From Gordionus sp. m RMFG-2023 (taxonomy: Eukaryota; Nematomorpha; Gordioida; Chordodea; Parachordodidae), in the NCBI RefSeq assembly GCF_954871325.1, contig NC_088775.1, positions 47,469,561-47,533,560 on the forward strand: a stretch of DNA of 64,000 nt, written 5' to 3'. The notes beneath the pieces were generated by a model. The model saw only the letters and a program-made list of their open reading frames with translations, made no database searches and was not told the origin of the DNA. Below are positions 21,408 through 32,657 of this stretch, one piece after another; within the stretch, counting starts at the first letter, position 1, and every line of letters starts with the position of its first letter. The position numbers were made by a program, and so were the translations under genes.

Positions 21408-22192
21408 CAGCGTCTACATGAGCGGGAGGGGTAGGAACAGTTCGCATCCTATTTTTTTGAGGGGGGTAGGATAAAAAAAAATTTTTTTTTGGGGGGGGGG
21501 GGGGTTATCTATTAAATTTTGAGATGAAATAGGACAAAATATATTGCTGTAAAAATTAATACTTTAATTATAGAATTATAATACAATTCATCGACCAAAT
21601 ATATATATTGCAAACAATCATACACATTGTTTTCCAAATAAATCTTCATTTAAAAGGTTTAGATATTTCAGCAAGCTCATAATGCCATAATAATAAATTC
21701 ATTGTAAATAATGGAGGTTTTAATTGAATTTATTATCTAAAAAATAAATTCTTTATATCAAAATATCGATAGTTGGTACTAGTGTTGTTAAATGGCTCGT
21801 TTTGAGCCGATTTTTTAAAACGGCTAACTCAATATTTTAGCCAGATAAATATTGCCTAAGTCTTGAGATTTCAATAATGTATGCCTAGACCTTTGTTCCT
21901 TCTATGAGCAAAATCTTGAGGCTTGCCTAATATTTTTCTGGACGAAATATTCAGTTAGCCGTTTTTAAAAATCGGCTCAAAAGGAGCCATTTAACAACAC
22001 TAGTTGGTAGTAGAGATAAATTAATTTAAGTTATCCTAGATAAATTCTCTGAAAAGAGTATCAATAAATTAAAAAGGTGAAAATAATAATAGACAGACAC
22101 CGCCGCCGAAGGCGGCGAAATTTTTTAGGGGTTTAGGCAAAGGTTTTTGAAGGGGGTTTGCATCCAGTGAAAATCCTGTCATGTAGACGCTG
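21408..22192. mobile_element. hAT MITE, CAGCGTCTACATGA ends
   Basis: The ends are CAGCGTCTACATGA and TCATGTAGACGCTG, with GTAAGTAC duplicated on both sides (21400-21407, 22193-22200). It has G-runs near the left end and a GCCGCCGAAGGCGGCG hairpin near the right. A degraded sister copy lies at 27690-27985. It contains the 223-bp hairpin MITE. Confidence 0.92.
21780..22002. mobile_element. hAT-type hairpin MITE, copy 2
   Basis: Same family as 15774-16042, with ends TAGTGTTGTTAAATGGCTC and GAGCCATTTAACAACACTA. The 8-bp flanks GTTGGTAC / GTTGGTAG match at seven positions. It is the innermost of the nested insertions and nearly identical in sequence to copy 1 apart from the internal duplication there. 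Confidence 0.9.
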
Positions 22193-22931
22193 GTAAGTAC
22201 AATTCTTCTTAATGCTGATAATTTTATAAATTTACTACCCAAACGATTATAGCCTTTTATATTAATATATATTAGTGTCAGAATATAATTTTATGGAAAT
22301 TTAAGAATGCACAGGAACCTCTGGTGCAAAAATGACTTAAAAATTGGATATTCTGTAGAAAATAGGAAAATTTAGGATGAAATAGGAAAAATAAAACTTG
22401 AATTATGATCTTGTGATAAAGATAATTTTAGCTATAAAGGCTAAATTTATTAAATTATAATTTGGTAAATATAAAAAATTATAATTTAATTTAAAAGGTG
22501 CTGGAAAATTATATAATTTCTATCACAATTTTATTTAAATAATAATTTTTTATATATATTTTATGGAAAAATTATCTTTCAAAATAGATTATATTATTGG
22601 TTTTCCAACTATTTATTAAATATTGATATAATTATTTATAACATAGTATTTATTAAATATATAAATAAAATTTAAACATAACTATTATCAATTATCAAAT
22701 AGGTTCATACAAAGTTAAATAATTGAAAGGTAACATAAAATAATAAATACAATTAAATATTTACATATCTTTATCAGGCGTTTTGAATATTTTAATTTTA
22801 AAACTTAAATGTGTCCTAAGTGTTTTGTTATTAATTTGTGAAAATTTTAAGGATTTTTTCAAAACTTGGATGCAGCCTAAATAAAATAACTAATTTTTTT
22901 GATATGATGATTTGAACATATTTGATAACTT

Positions 22932-25900
22932 AAAATCTAAAAAAATCCCATAATCAATAATAATAATATTTCAGGAATTATTATATTCGAACTATTTTAC
23001 TCAAACTTTTATTTTCTTTAATACTAATAAAAATTGATTTCCAATAATAATAATATTTCAATACATAAAAAAAATCAATAATATTTTAATAATAATAAAT
23101 AAACAAACATATGCCTAGAACACCTCCCTTATTTTTAAGAGGCATTCTCAGGACACTAATTCAAAATCTTTAAAAAAAAACTATTATTCTTTGTAATATA
23201 TTAATTTTCATATTGTTGTTGACACCATTAATTGATCGTGTCGTATTGTTCATCATTTTTTCATCGTCGAGTGGTCTTTAGCAATTTCGTTAGTACATCA
23301 TTTCATAATGGATCATTTGCTTTGCATCATCTAAAGTTATCGTATTATTGATCACTAAGTTGGTAGTTAAATGATTGGCTGCATCCGAACTTGAAAGTTG
23401 ATTATCGCGTCATTGTGAATAGTTTGATAGTTGGTCTTATTACCGCTTATTCTGAATCATTGGTGTAATATTCTCGCAATCATTGTAAATAGAATTTTCC
23501 TCAGTCATAATCAACGATTATATTTTTCCTTGAAACAAAATAATCTATCTTTCAATTTCCATTTATTTTTATTATTAATTTAAAATAATTAATATATTTT
23601 ACCATTTCAATTTTTCACAAACCAACCCCCTTTTTAATCGACTCGCGAACTTTTTTTTTTTTGAAAAAATGTACTTTACCATTTTTCAATTTTACTAACA
23701 AACTCCCTTTTATCGACTCTTGAACTTTAAAAAAAATTTACTTTACCATTTTTCAATTTTACTAACAAACTCCCTTTTTATCGACTCTTTTATTTCTCGG
23801 TGCACATGTTTAATATAAATTAGTTTCTTTCTACCAAATAAATTGATTTCTTATCTCAACATTCTATCAATTTAAAAAGTTAACACAATTTACATTACTA
23901 TAAAATAATTTCCCTCTTCAATTTTTCCTTTTATCTCTCAACTGTTTTTTTTAACACAAAAAAAAAACTATTAACCACGATATGCTTCACTTCACTTAAG
24001 AACAAATATTTAATAAAACAAAAGATGACCTGCAATATACATTTTTGTTAAACCAAACGAATTATCAACATATTCAGTTATATGTATCTCATATACTAAG
24101 ATAATTCTTACTTTTACCTTTACATACTTCTAACTATTCAATTATATATATATACACGTATACCAAATTACTATCTTCTCATGGTTACTACATCCATTTT
24201 ATTCAGCTTAATTTCCTCCCATGAACCCTACCCAATTGAACAAATATTATAATAATCATCACCCGAAATGGACTAAGCAATCCATATTCCTTTTACCCCA
24301 CCAATCTTATAATACAATTTAACACACTTACCAAAATAATTAAAAATACCTATATCTATATATATCCAATTTCACTTCTAATTTTCTCTATTTCTTTCCC
24401 GTGGACTAAGCGATCCATATCTTTTTTACCCCACCAATTTTATAATACCCTTTAAAATTTACCTCCTTCTACCACACTTTCAATCTAAAATTTTTTCTTA
24501 CTAATTTCGCTGGTATAATCTCTAACACCGGATATTTATCTCTTTCAAACTTTCTTTCCTCCGACTGATTAATATCCAAATATTTTCTTGTATACTCAAA
24601 TTTTTTCCTTACTAAGTTCACCGGAAAATTTTGTGATGCATGTAATTTCTCCCTTTCTAAATTTGAGTCTTTATAAATTTCATCACCACTCATATAATTA
24701 TCCTCCAACTCCGATTCCCTTGAAATCAACTTTTTGTCTACCTCAAAATTAAAATTTTCATCACTTGTTTCCAAAATATTATCCATTTCTACATCAACAG
24801 ACATATTATCAATATCTAAATCAATATTTTCCTCAATTCCTGAATCATACATTATACCTATAGGATTTTTATTATTCAAACAATCAGGTTCGTCCTGATC
24901 CATTTTTTCATTTATAATTACTTCCTCCTGAATTTCCTCAGAATTATTTCTCGAATTTTTAATTTCCTCGATTTTTAATACAATTTCCGAAATTCCATTT
25001 ATTTCATTATCACAACTTTCCTGATTATCATTTTCCATATTCTCCATTTTATTATTCTCCAAAATTTCATTTTCCACCAATTTATTTTCCGAATTTTTAA
25101 TATCCACCTCCTTTACGGATGTTTCTAACTTTTCAATGCTTTTATCATCCATTTTCCCTTGAAATATATTCAAAAATTTACTTTCTAATCCAAATTTCGA
25201 TATCCAATTCCATCCCAAAATCGCACCCACCTCTTCTTTTATTATCCACAAATCCAAGAATTGCATTTCCCCATTCATTAACACCGGCAAATTCACTTTC
25301 CCCAAAACCGAAATAACAGTTCCATTTAAATGCTTAATTATCATTTTATCATTTATTAATCGCTCATTCGGCCATAAATTCGAAAATTCCCTATACCCCA
25401 TTACCGATATAGTTGCTCCCGTATCTAACAACATTATAATTTCCTTATTTCCCACATTAATTTTCACACGCGGACATTCATCATAATTAATATCTTTTTT
25501 CATCGAAACTGGCATAACACAAATTTGTATATTCGCCCTGGGCCACTCATTCCCCTTATTTTTCATCACTAATTCATTACTATTTTTCTTTTCTTCAATT
25601 CCCAAATTATTTTCAATATTTAGTACATTCCCTAATAATAAAATTTTTCCCTTGTCTACTGGGTTTTCCGATGTAATAACCCCACATATTGATTCCTGTC
25701 CACCATATAGTCATATGACCGGGCAATCTCTCGCATAATGTCCAATGTTACGACACTTGAAACATGTTACGTCTTCTACATTCCTTTTTTCATAGGCATT
25801 TTTTCCCCCATTTCTTCTATATTCTACCGCCGGAAACGCTTTAGGTTCTCCTTGTTGATTCTTAAAACATTTATCCTGAGTATGCCCAAAATTTCCACAA

Positions 25901-27262
25901 GCTTTTTGAATTTCATTCACCAATTTATACGTAGGAACATAACTTTCCTCAGTTTTATGCCCTTTATTTCCACACCTTTTACAAATTATAGTTAACACAT
26001 TTGGATTTCTCCTTTCATTACATCCTCTACTTATGTCCAAATTTTCCACAATTATAACACTTTTTATTTTCATTATCCTCATTCCGATATACTCCTTTTC
26101 CTTCATTCTTCTTTTCCAATTCTTCTATTTTAATTTTCATTTCTGTCATTTCTGTTCTCAACATCTCTTTTTCCTTTTTAATCAATTCCAATTGTTCCAT
26201 TTTCTTCCTTTCTTCCATTTCTTTTTTTCTATCTCTTTCCTTTCATTTTCCCATTCTTCCCTCATTTTTCTTCTCATTTCTTCAATATTAATCTCCTTTT
26301 TTTTATGTTCCATTTTTCCAATTTCATTTTCCTTTTTTTTTTCATTTTCTCCAATTTTTCCATTTTCTCTTTTTTCAGACTCTCTAACGAAATCTGTTCT
26401 ATTAATATCAATTTCACATACATTTTTTTCAGAATCTCTGACGATATCTGTTTTTAATATTTCCTTTTTTTCATTTTCATTTTTCACTATATATATTTCA
26501 TTAACTAAATTTTCAATATTTCTCTTTCTTCAATTTTTTTATTCTTCTCCCTTTTCACTTGCTCAAACACTCTTACTCGACTTATATCTTTATTCCCATT
26601 TCTTTTCTTATACCAAAAATATATTATAACCCATAATATAAAAACCACTAATATTCCAAAATACAGTCTTAACGGCTCAACATTTTTGACCTCAAAATAA
26701 TTGTTGGTCTTAATATTTTTGCGATTTAGCATTTCCTTAAAATTATTTTTACTTTAAACTCTTAATTTTCAAATTTAAAATTCTTTAACTCTACAATAGA
26801 CTTATCAATAACTTTATCAAAAAAATTTTAACTGACTTAAATGATAAAATATACAAAATCTAAATTATTACGAAAATCCCTAATACACAATAATACATAA
26901 AATTTCAACAAAAATATAAACTTTTACCTTATTTTTACGAATTTCCTTTTTCCTTTTTATAAATCTTTGGCCTGTTTCGTAATAGTAGTCATTGTTGTTC
27001 CGAATTAATTTTTTTTTTATACAGGTATCTTTTAAATTGGAGGCACCACTTTTGAGATTATATTTATTTTCCAAAATCTAAAAAAATCCCATAATCAGGA
27101 ATTATTATATTCGAACTATTATACTCAAACTTTTATTTTCTTTAAAACTAATAAAAATTAACAACTGAAAAATTGATTTCCAATAATAATAATATTTCAA
27201 TACATGAAAAAAAATCAATAATATTTTAATAATAATAAATAAACAAACATATGCCTAGAACA
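22932..27262 (-). mobile_element. Fossil LTR retroelement with gag and protease only
   Basis: Direct repeats of about 190 bases lie at 22932-23122 and 27073-27262. They are nearly the same in sequence apart from a few substitutions and short indels, so the insertion is moderately young. Read on the - strand, the interior has gag-like parts at about 26.75-25.7 kb, including Lys/Glu-rich coiled regions and CCHC knuckles, then an aspartic protease (LLDTGATISVMG) in the 24.5-25.6 kb part, then about 1.3 kb of non-coding sequence. No reverse transcriptase, RNase H or integrase was recognised, so it looks like a non-autonomous gag-protease type. It is broken at several places. Confidence 0.7.
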
Positions 27263-27689
27263 TTAATATTTTAACACTGCAAAATAATCACTTAGTAAAA
27301 TTTTTATATAAGATATTAATAAATTAGCCTTTAAAATTAAAATATTAAAACTTGCAGTACAAAATAATTCCAAATATTTCACTTTCAAATCTAAATAGTC
27401 AAAGTATTTATAATAAGAGCAAATAAATTTACATAATAAAATATTATTACTTACACTATAAAATAATGTATTGTATCAATATCTAAATAAAATGAAGTCC
27501 AGGAAGAAAAACGCGAAGATAAAATAAATGATTCCACGAAAAAAACTATAAAAATTTTATATTTTTATATTAATTTTTTAAAAAAAATTTTAAGTTAAAA
27601 ATTTTTAACATCCTGAACCCTTGGACCCTCCTTAAAAGGGTCCGGGTTCATCCAAAATACGAGGGTCCGGGTTCACATCCCTGATTTAA

Positions 27690-27985
27690 ACGGGATGGAC
27701 ATTCTTTTAGTAAACTCATGTTCATGTCAAACAATATACTATAATAATGCATTCATTATAAATGAGGGGTTTTTAATTTAATTCATGTACTAAAAAATAA
27801 CTTATATTCACAATTTTTTGAGTTGGTAGTAGGTATTGATAACCTAAGTTATTCCTTTTAAAATATCAAAAGGGAGTGCATTATTATTAAAAACGTGTAA
27901 TTAATATGTTTAGAGGGATAGGTATAGGATATTTGAGAAGTTTTTACTTCCAGTGAATATCCTGACTCAGGGTACATGAAAAAAA
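27690..27985. repeat. Degraded copy of the 21408-22192 MITE family
   Basis: It shares the order of words with 21640-22190: AAATGAGGGGTTTTTAATT, AGTTGGTAGTAG, GATAACCTAAGTTAT and the tail TTCCAGTGAATATCCTG. Its ends are lost. It abuts the right end of the large hAT. Confidence 0.5.
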
Positions 27986-28076
27986 AATTCCTATTCAATT
28001 TGCCTAACGGTCTTCTTGATATTGCTATCAAATTAATGCACAATTCACAAAATTATTTTTTGGGACTCTTTTACAG

Positions 28077-28395
28077 AGAAACGTCTACCACTATGGTCTA
28101 GAGCGTTTAAAAATATTAGATCGCTTCCTATATCAGGGGAACGTCAACCGTTTAATGTCTATATCTAACCTCAGCAATATTTCCAAACGGAAAACTTTTA
28201 TAATGGGACTTCTCTTTTGTTAATATCTTTCATTCCAACCTTAACTCTGACTTTGTTTTAGAACAGGAATTCATTAAAATAAAGTAATACCCTAAGCTAT
28301 AGCTCGTTATTTTCTTTTTGCCAGTTATATCTAGCACTCTAGGTCATGGCTCCAAGGTCCAGCTCTGCTTTATCTCATCTTGGAAAGATAATAAG
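28077..28395 (+). other. Two possible exons of an unrecognised gene
   Basis: After TTTTACAG (to 28076) one frame reads RNVYHYGLERLKILDRF, and another reads EKRLPLWSRAFKNIRSLP. A second block, 28325-28395, follows a strong acceptor (TTATTTTCTTTTTGCCAG) and precedes GTGTAA. It reads SSTLGHGSKVQLCFISSWK. The blocks are less AT-rich than their surroundings. No family is recognised and the frames of the first block are ambiguous. Confidence 0.25.
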
Positions 28396-28400
28396 GTGTA

Positions 28401-29093
28401 ATCTCCCGGAATTGCCATTTGTGGTAAAGGTTTCTTATTGAAATACGTAAGGAGAGTTTTATCTATTATGCTAATACTCTCTTTGCAATTTACCTATTAT
28501 ATATAATTTAAATTTTAAATGTAGAAAAATCATATTAACTCTCCTCCCCTCATTCTGTTTAAATTAGTTAAAATTTGCTCAATTTAAGAGATTTATGGTT
28601 GAAATAATTTTCTTGATATATCAAGTGATCACTTTTATCAATACTTTTTTATATACGTTTTATTCAAATAACTTAAATGGGGCTAAAGCGTTTTTAATTT
28701 AAACTAAGAACCGGACTAGAACTTAAGTCATATTTAACGGTTCGACACCTTTAGGTATTTATACCATGCGATGAAGAATAATCAATATCATTAAACTAGT
28801 ATCCATGATTAGATTCAGAGGATTAATTACGTAGTCATTAACATTAGTAATTAAATATTTATCATAAATCTTTATTTTTATTTGCTTAAAGATTTAATAA
28901 TTAACCCTCCCACCTGGTATTTTATGTACCCAGTTAATAGTGGCATTGATTACACTGTTGATAGCCACAATTTACCAAACTAAGATGCTTGTGCAAAAAG
29001 TGTGCTAATTTATATGCTCAAATTTGCCCAAAATGCTTATGAAACAGCACAGCACACAAAAATATAGTGCCCAAATTATAAAGAAGTTATGAA
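28401..29093. other. No feature seen
   Basis: AT-rich, with no convincing frame, repeat end or RNA gene. Confidence 0.5.
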
Positions 29094-30344
29094 CAGGGAT
29101 GTGAACCCTTCGACAAACGGGTTCGGGTACAGGAATAAAATTTGAAAAGACCTGGGTTTTATGTTCAGGGAACATAAAAATAAGATTTTTTTCTTTCATT
29201 TATTATTATACTTCAATATATACATATCATAATTTACAAATGAAATAATTTATATTTTAAATGTTTTATTCAATCGCACAATCATAATATCTTCTAAAAT
29301 ATCATCCTTGAGATTTCCACGTAAATTAGACAATATATATTTTACAGATGAAAATTCACGTATACCCATACCTAAAATAGATAGTTATCTTTATAAAATT
29401 ATTGTACTTGCGATGCCGGTACAGCAATGAAGATTCTAGATATATAATTCTGGATATTTTTTCCCAGAATTTTAAAATATTTATATCCTTATTTATTCTC
29501 TTAACTTATGAGAACATTTGATTTTTTTTTCTCTATCTAAAAGTAAAAATTCAAGATCATCAATATTGCTATCATTATTATAATAACTACTACCAGTAGG
29601 TATTGTCGTAGCCTCTAATATATTGTAAATAATGGAGTTTTGAGAATGGCATAAATCCTTAAGATGGACTTTAGCCATTTGTTTTTGCTCAATACTCACT
29701 AAAATTTGATATCGAGGGTCTAAATATATAGAAGCCGAATTTTCATGTTTTCTAATATTTCGTATAAAAAGGACCGTAAATTTTTCTAAATCTAATCGGC
29801 GTCTAATCTATATTCCATAAAAATCAAATAAACATAATTGTTCTGATTGTAATCTTAATATTATTATTTTTAAAGGAAATAATACACTAGGTCCTTTATT
29901 TGGCAACAATCATCTTCCGACAAAATGGCTTCACATGCTCCTATAATAAAATCATTACAGAAATCTTTCAAACTTAATTATCGTTCTAGCATCATAGAAA
30001 TTGAGGACGAACGTGTTGTGCATTATTATTTAAATTTAAATATTATTACACAATTCACTTTAAAAATAATCAACTTATTTCTATAACATAGCTTAAAAAA
30101 TTTACTTAATTAAATATTATTACATACACTTATGATATCAATCTCTAAATAAAATGGAAGTCCAGGAAGAAAATTGAAAGAAAAACGCGAAGATAAAATA
30201 AATGATTCCACAAAAAAGTTAATAAAATTTAAAAAAATATTTTTATTTTTTAAATTTTTTAAGACACCTAGAACCCTTGAACCCTCCACTTTTAAAAAGG
30301 GTTCGGGTGCAGTCAAAATACAAGGGTTCGGGTTCACATCCCTG
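29094..30344 (-). mobile_element. hAT deletion derivative, CAGGGATGTGAACCC ends
   Basis: The terminal inverted repeat CAGGGATGTGAACCC / GGGTTCACATCCCTG is 15 bases and perfect. The target duplication GTTATGAA is perfect (29086-29093, 30345-30352). The interior keeps - strand pieces of the same transposase as 19553-21253 (for example LLLDREKKIK near 29545) but lacks the finger and the core. GGGTTCGGG words mark both ends. Confidence 0.92.
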
Positions 30345-30506
30345 GTTATGAACAACGTTAACATTTTATCTTATGCATATTATGTTATAATATTATAGAG
30401 CTTCTTGGTAGATTTTGAATAATTTATACAAAAGGACACCATTTGGATATGGTATGGGATGTTTCACACATATATTACATCAGACAGTGTTAAGGAAATT
30501 CAAATA

Positions 30507-30584
30507 CGTTTAGAATCTAAGATTGCTTTACTACCGTGGTAGAAGCGTTTAGAATCTAAGATTGCTATACTACCGTGGTAGAAG
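30507..30584. repeat. Tandem duplication of a 39-bp unit
   Basis: Two adjacent 39-base units (30507-30545, 30546-30584) differ at one position. Each ends in the palindrome CTACCGTGGTAG. It lies just upstream of a short open frame. Confidence 0.85.
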
Positions 30585-30585
30585 G

Positions 30586-30741
30586 ATGAATCTACTATGT
30601 TGTCAAATAAAGCCGCTTCGAACTATTTATATAAAATCTGTATGGGAGTCCTATTATGATGACGATATGGCATTTTTACACATAATTAAACTGGAATCTA
30701 AAGATACATGGAGAATAAATGCCTTACCCGATCGTTTTTAA
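30586..30741 (+). CDS. Hypothetical 51-residue open frame
   Basis: It starts at ATG 30586, directly after the tandem 39-bp repeat, and ends in TAA. It contains KSVWESYYDDDMAFLHIIK and DTWRINALPDRF, with a composition more protein-like than the surrounding AT-rich sequence. No domain is recognised. It may be the last exon of a larger gene or chance. Confidence 0.25.
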   Translation: MNLLCCQIKPLRTIYIKSVWESYYDDDMAFLHIIKLESKDTWRINALPDRF

Positions 30742-31865
30742 TCTTCAATTTTCTTAAGGTTATTTTCCCCAAACAATAGATTTCCTTCGTCAGATATGAC
30801 GATTATATAATTCCTGGGAATGAATCTTATTTGGCAAACTTTTGTATATTATAGTCTATTATTAAGCTTATTGAAAATTAGATATCCTATTCGAAATTTA
30901 TGAAGAATTTCAAAAATATGAATAATGAAAAAAAATTCTTTAACGAAGAACAATAAATTTAAATTATTCGTAATCAGAAATCTAAATTTTAATATATAAT
31001 TTCATCTTTATACGACTATTGATACACTTTATTCTCTAAACCTTTCCTACTATTATTAAAAGGTCTTAACATTTCACATATCTATGTTGTCTATAAATCT
31101 ATATTCCCCGTTCCTTCTCATTGTCTGGTTCACACATTACTTGATTTTGGTAACTTAATATAATTTTATCTTCGCACGGATTATTGATTCCCCTAAACCT
31201 CTCAAACCATTATTATGGAAAGGGCAGATTTATTTATTTCGGACATTTAAATTGTCCCATAAATCTATATTCCCCACCTTTTCATTATCCCGTTAATAAC
31301 AATAATTAATTAATTTTTGAATTTCGTCTTTTTCTATTTCATATCTACGATGCTTAACTATTTTCTCCACAAGTACAAGTAACAGCTTAGTAGGTATCAG
31401 CCCACCCTAACATTTTCACAACTTGCCTCTACCGAAAATTGGTAGATATTCGTTAAAATAACCGTTAATTTTTTTTTATAATATATGCCTAAATAAAAAT
31501 AATTATCAAATATATTACCTATTAACCTGATACTTGCATAGTGTACCATTTAAACCCTTTGTAAAATTTGGATGTCCTTAGAACTATCTCCTCCTGCATT
31601 TTATTTTGGCCAAAAATATCATATTTCCCCATTAAACTTTTTAGTTTTTCCTTTCCTATAAAATAAAAATGTAATTTTATAAAAACAGAAATAAATTACT
31701 TCATTTTGTGTCAATTCTCTTGATTGCATTATAAATGTATAATATTACCTTTGATTAAATGAATTAATTAAAAGTTTAAATGTATATAAGTATAGGTTAA
31801 TTAACTTGAATCGTAAAAGTTGAAAAAAAATTTATTAAAAAAACATATGAAAATAACCTAACCAA
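30742..31865. other. No feature seen
   Basis: AT-rich. Two near-repeats (CATAAATCTATATTCCCC around 31096 and 31258, with CTCAAACCATTATTATGGA-like words) suggest an old local duplication, but nothing coding. Confidence 0.45.
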
Positions 31866-32091
31866 AAAGGTGCTCAATATTTCTGAACACGATGAGCTTT
31901 GTCCCAAATGCCTTGACGATGGCCTTTTGGTGTGTTTTTACATTGGCATTTTGCCGATTGAGTACGTTGAAGTGGAAGCTTCGAAAATTGGTTTTTCCTA
32001 GAAAGGAAAAAAATGCGAGATATCCTCTCTCAACTATGAGGATATTATCTCTACCCCAGACTTTAAAATCATTCCTCACGAGGATTTTTGT
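31866..32091 (-). other. Possible exon of an unrecognised gene
   Basis: An open - strand block with notably higher G+C than its flanks. It is bounded upstream by an AG (after 32091) and downstream by GTTAGG/GTTATT near the stop. It contains VWGRDNILIVERGYLAFFS and KTHQKAIVKAFGTKLIV. No domain is recognised. The opposite strand is also open (31892-32098), which weakens the case. Confidence 0.3.
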
Positions 32092-32099
32092 CTTTTAGG

Positions 32100-32657
32100 T
32101 TCTACTATTGGCTATTCAACTTACTTTTATCAAAAATATTTTAGACATCTTTATTCAATCATCCCTTTCTAATTCGTTAAAGAATCTTCCTCACCTTCTC
32201 ATGCATCAGTTTTTTTTCCTTACTAAAAATATTTTTTATTGCTAAATTCTTTCCCATATTTAAATCTTTCCCTTCCAAGATGATTCCCTTCTTAAGTCCT
32301 ATGAAATAAAATTTAAATATTTCATCGAATCCCTTATCTTCCTCACCATCACGTGCATCACTTTTTTTCCTTACAAAAAATATTTTTTAGTGCCTAAATT
32401 CTTGCACATATTTAAATCTTCCCCGGCCTTTCAAGATGATTCCCTACTTAAGTCCTTTGAAATAAAATTTAAACATTTAATCGAATCCCTTTTAGTCCTT
32501 AAGTTTTTTGATTTTTATGGGTCATTTGCCTCCCTGCCGGATTTTCAAGAGGGACTTGAATTTTAACCCTCCCCCCTTCCTATTTAATGGCAAATTGCTT
32601 GTTTCCTTTTTCCCGGATATATTTTAATGAGTCTATTTTCTTGCTTATCAAGTCAAG
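32100..32657. other. Local near-duplication, no gene
   Basis: Two ~170-base stretches (about 32155-32335 and 32330-32500) share the order CTTCCTCACC, TCATGCATCA/CACGTGCATCA, TTTTTTCCTTAC, CAAGATGATTCCC, TTAAGTCCT. This is a diverged tandem duplication without coding signal. Confidence 0.55.

Larger units (their letters stand above)
21279..22878. mobile_element. Element with AGGCTGCATCCAA ends, inserted in the hAT
   Basis: A perfect 13-base inverted repeat AGGCTGCATCCAA / TTGGATGCAGCCT closes a 1.6-kb non-coding body. The insertion lies directly upstream of the BED-finger start of the surrounding hAT. No clear target duplication is left. Part of the body (TTTTTAATGTAAAAATAAAATAG) recurs in the foldback at 60163-60368. 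It hosts the next two insertions. Confidence 0.65.
19271..27683 (-). mobile_element. Large hAT element carrying four layers of later insertions
   Basis: The right end GGGTTCACATCCCTG (to 27683) and the two flanking zones match the compact copy at 29094-30344. On the left, the match begins near 19271 and runs through the ATATCTTCTAAAATATCATCC words at 19448. On the right, it covers 27430-27683 (GAAGTCCAGGAAGAAAA...AACGCGAAGATAAAATAAATG). Between them lie a decayed transposase (- strand) and the inserted elements 21279-22878, 21408-22192, 21780-22002 and the LTR fossil 22932-27262. The left terminal repeat is degraded and no target duplication was confirmed. Confidence 0.7.

Noticed and set aside
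26033-26629. 198-codon + strand open frame
   Set aside because: It is the antisense shadow of low-complexity gag sequence of the LTR fossil, made almost only of F, S, I and L.
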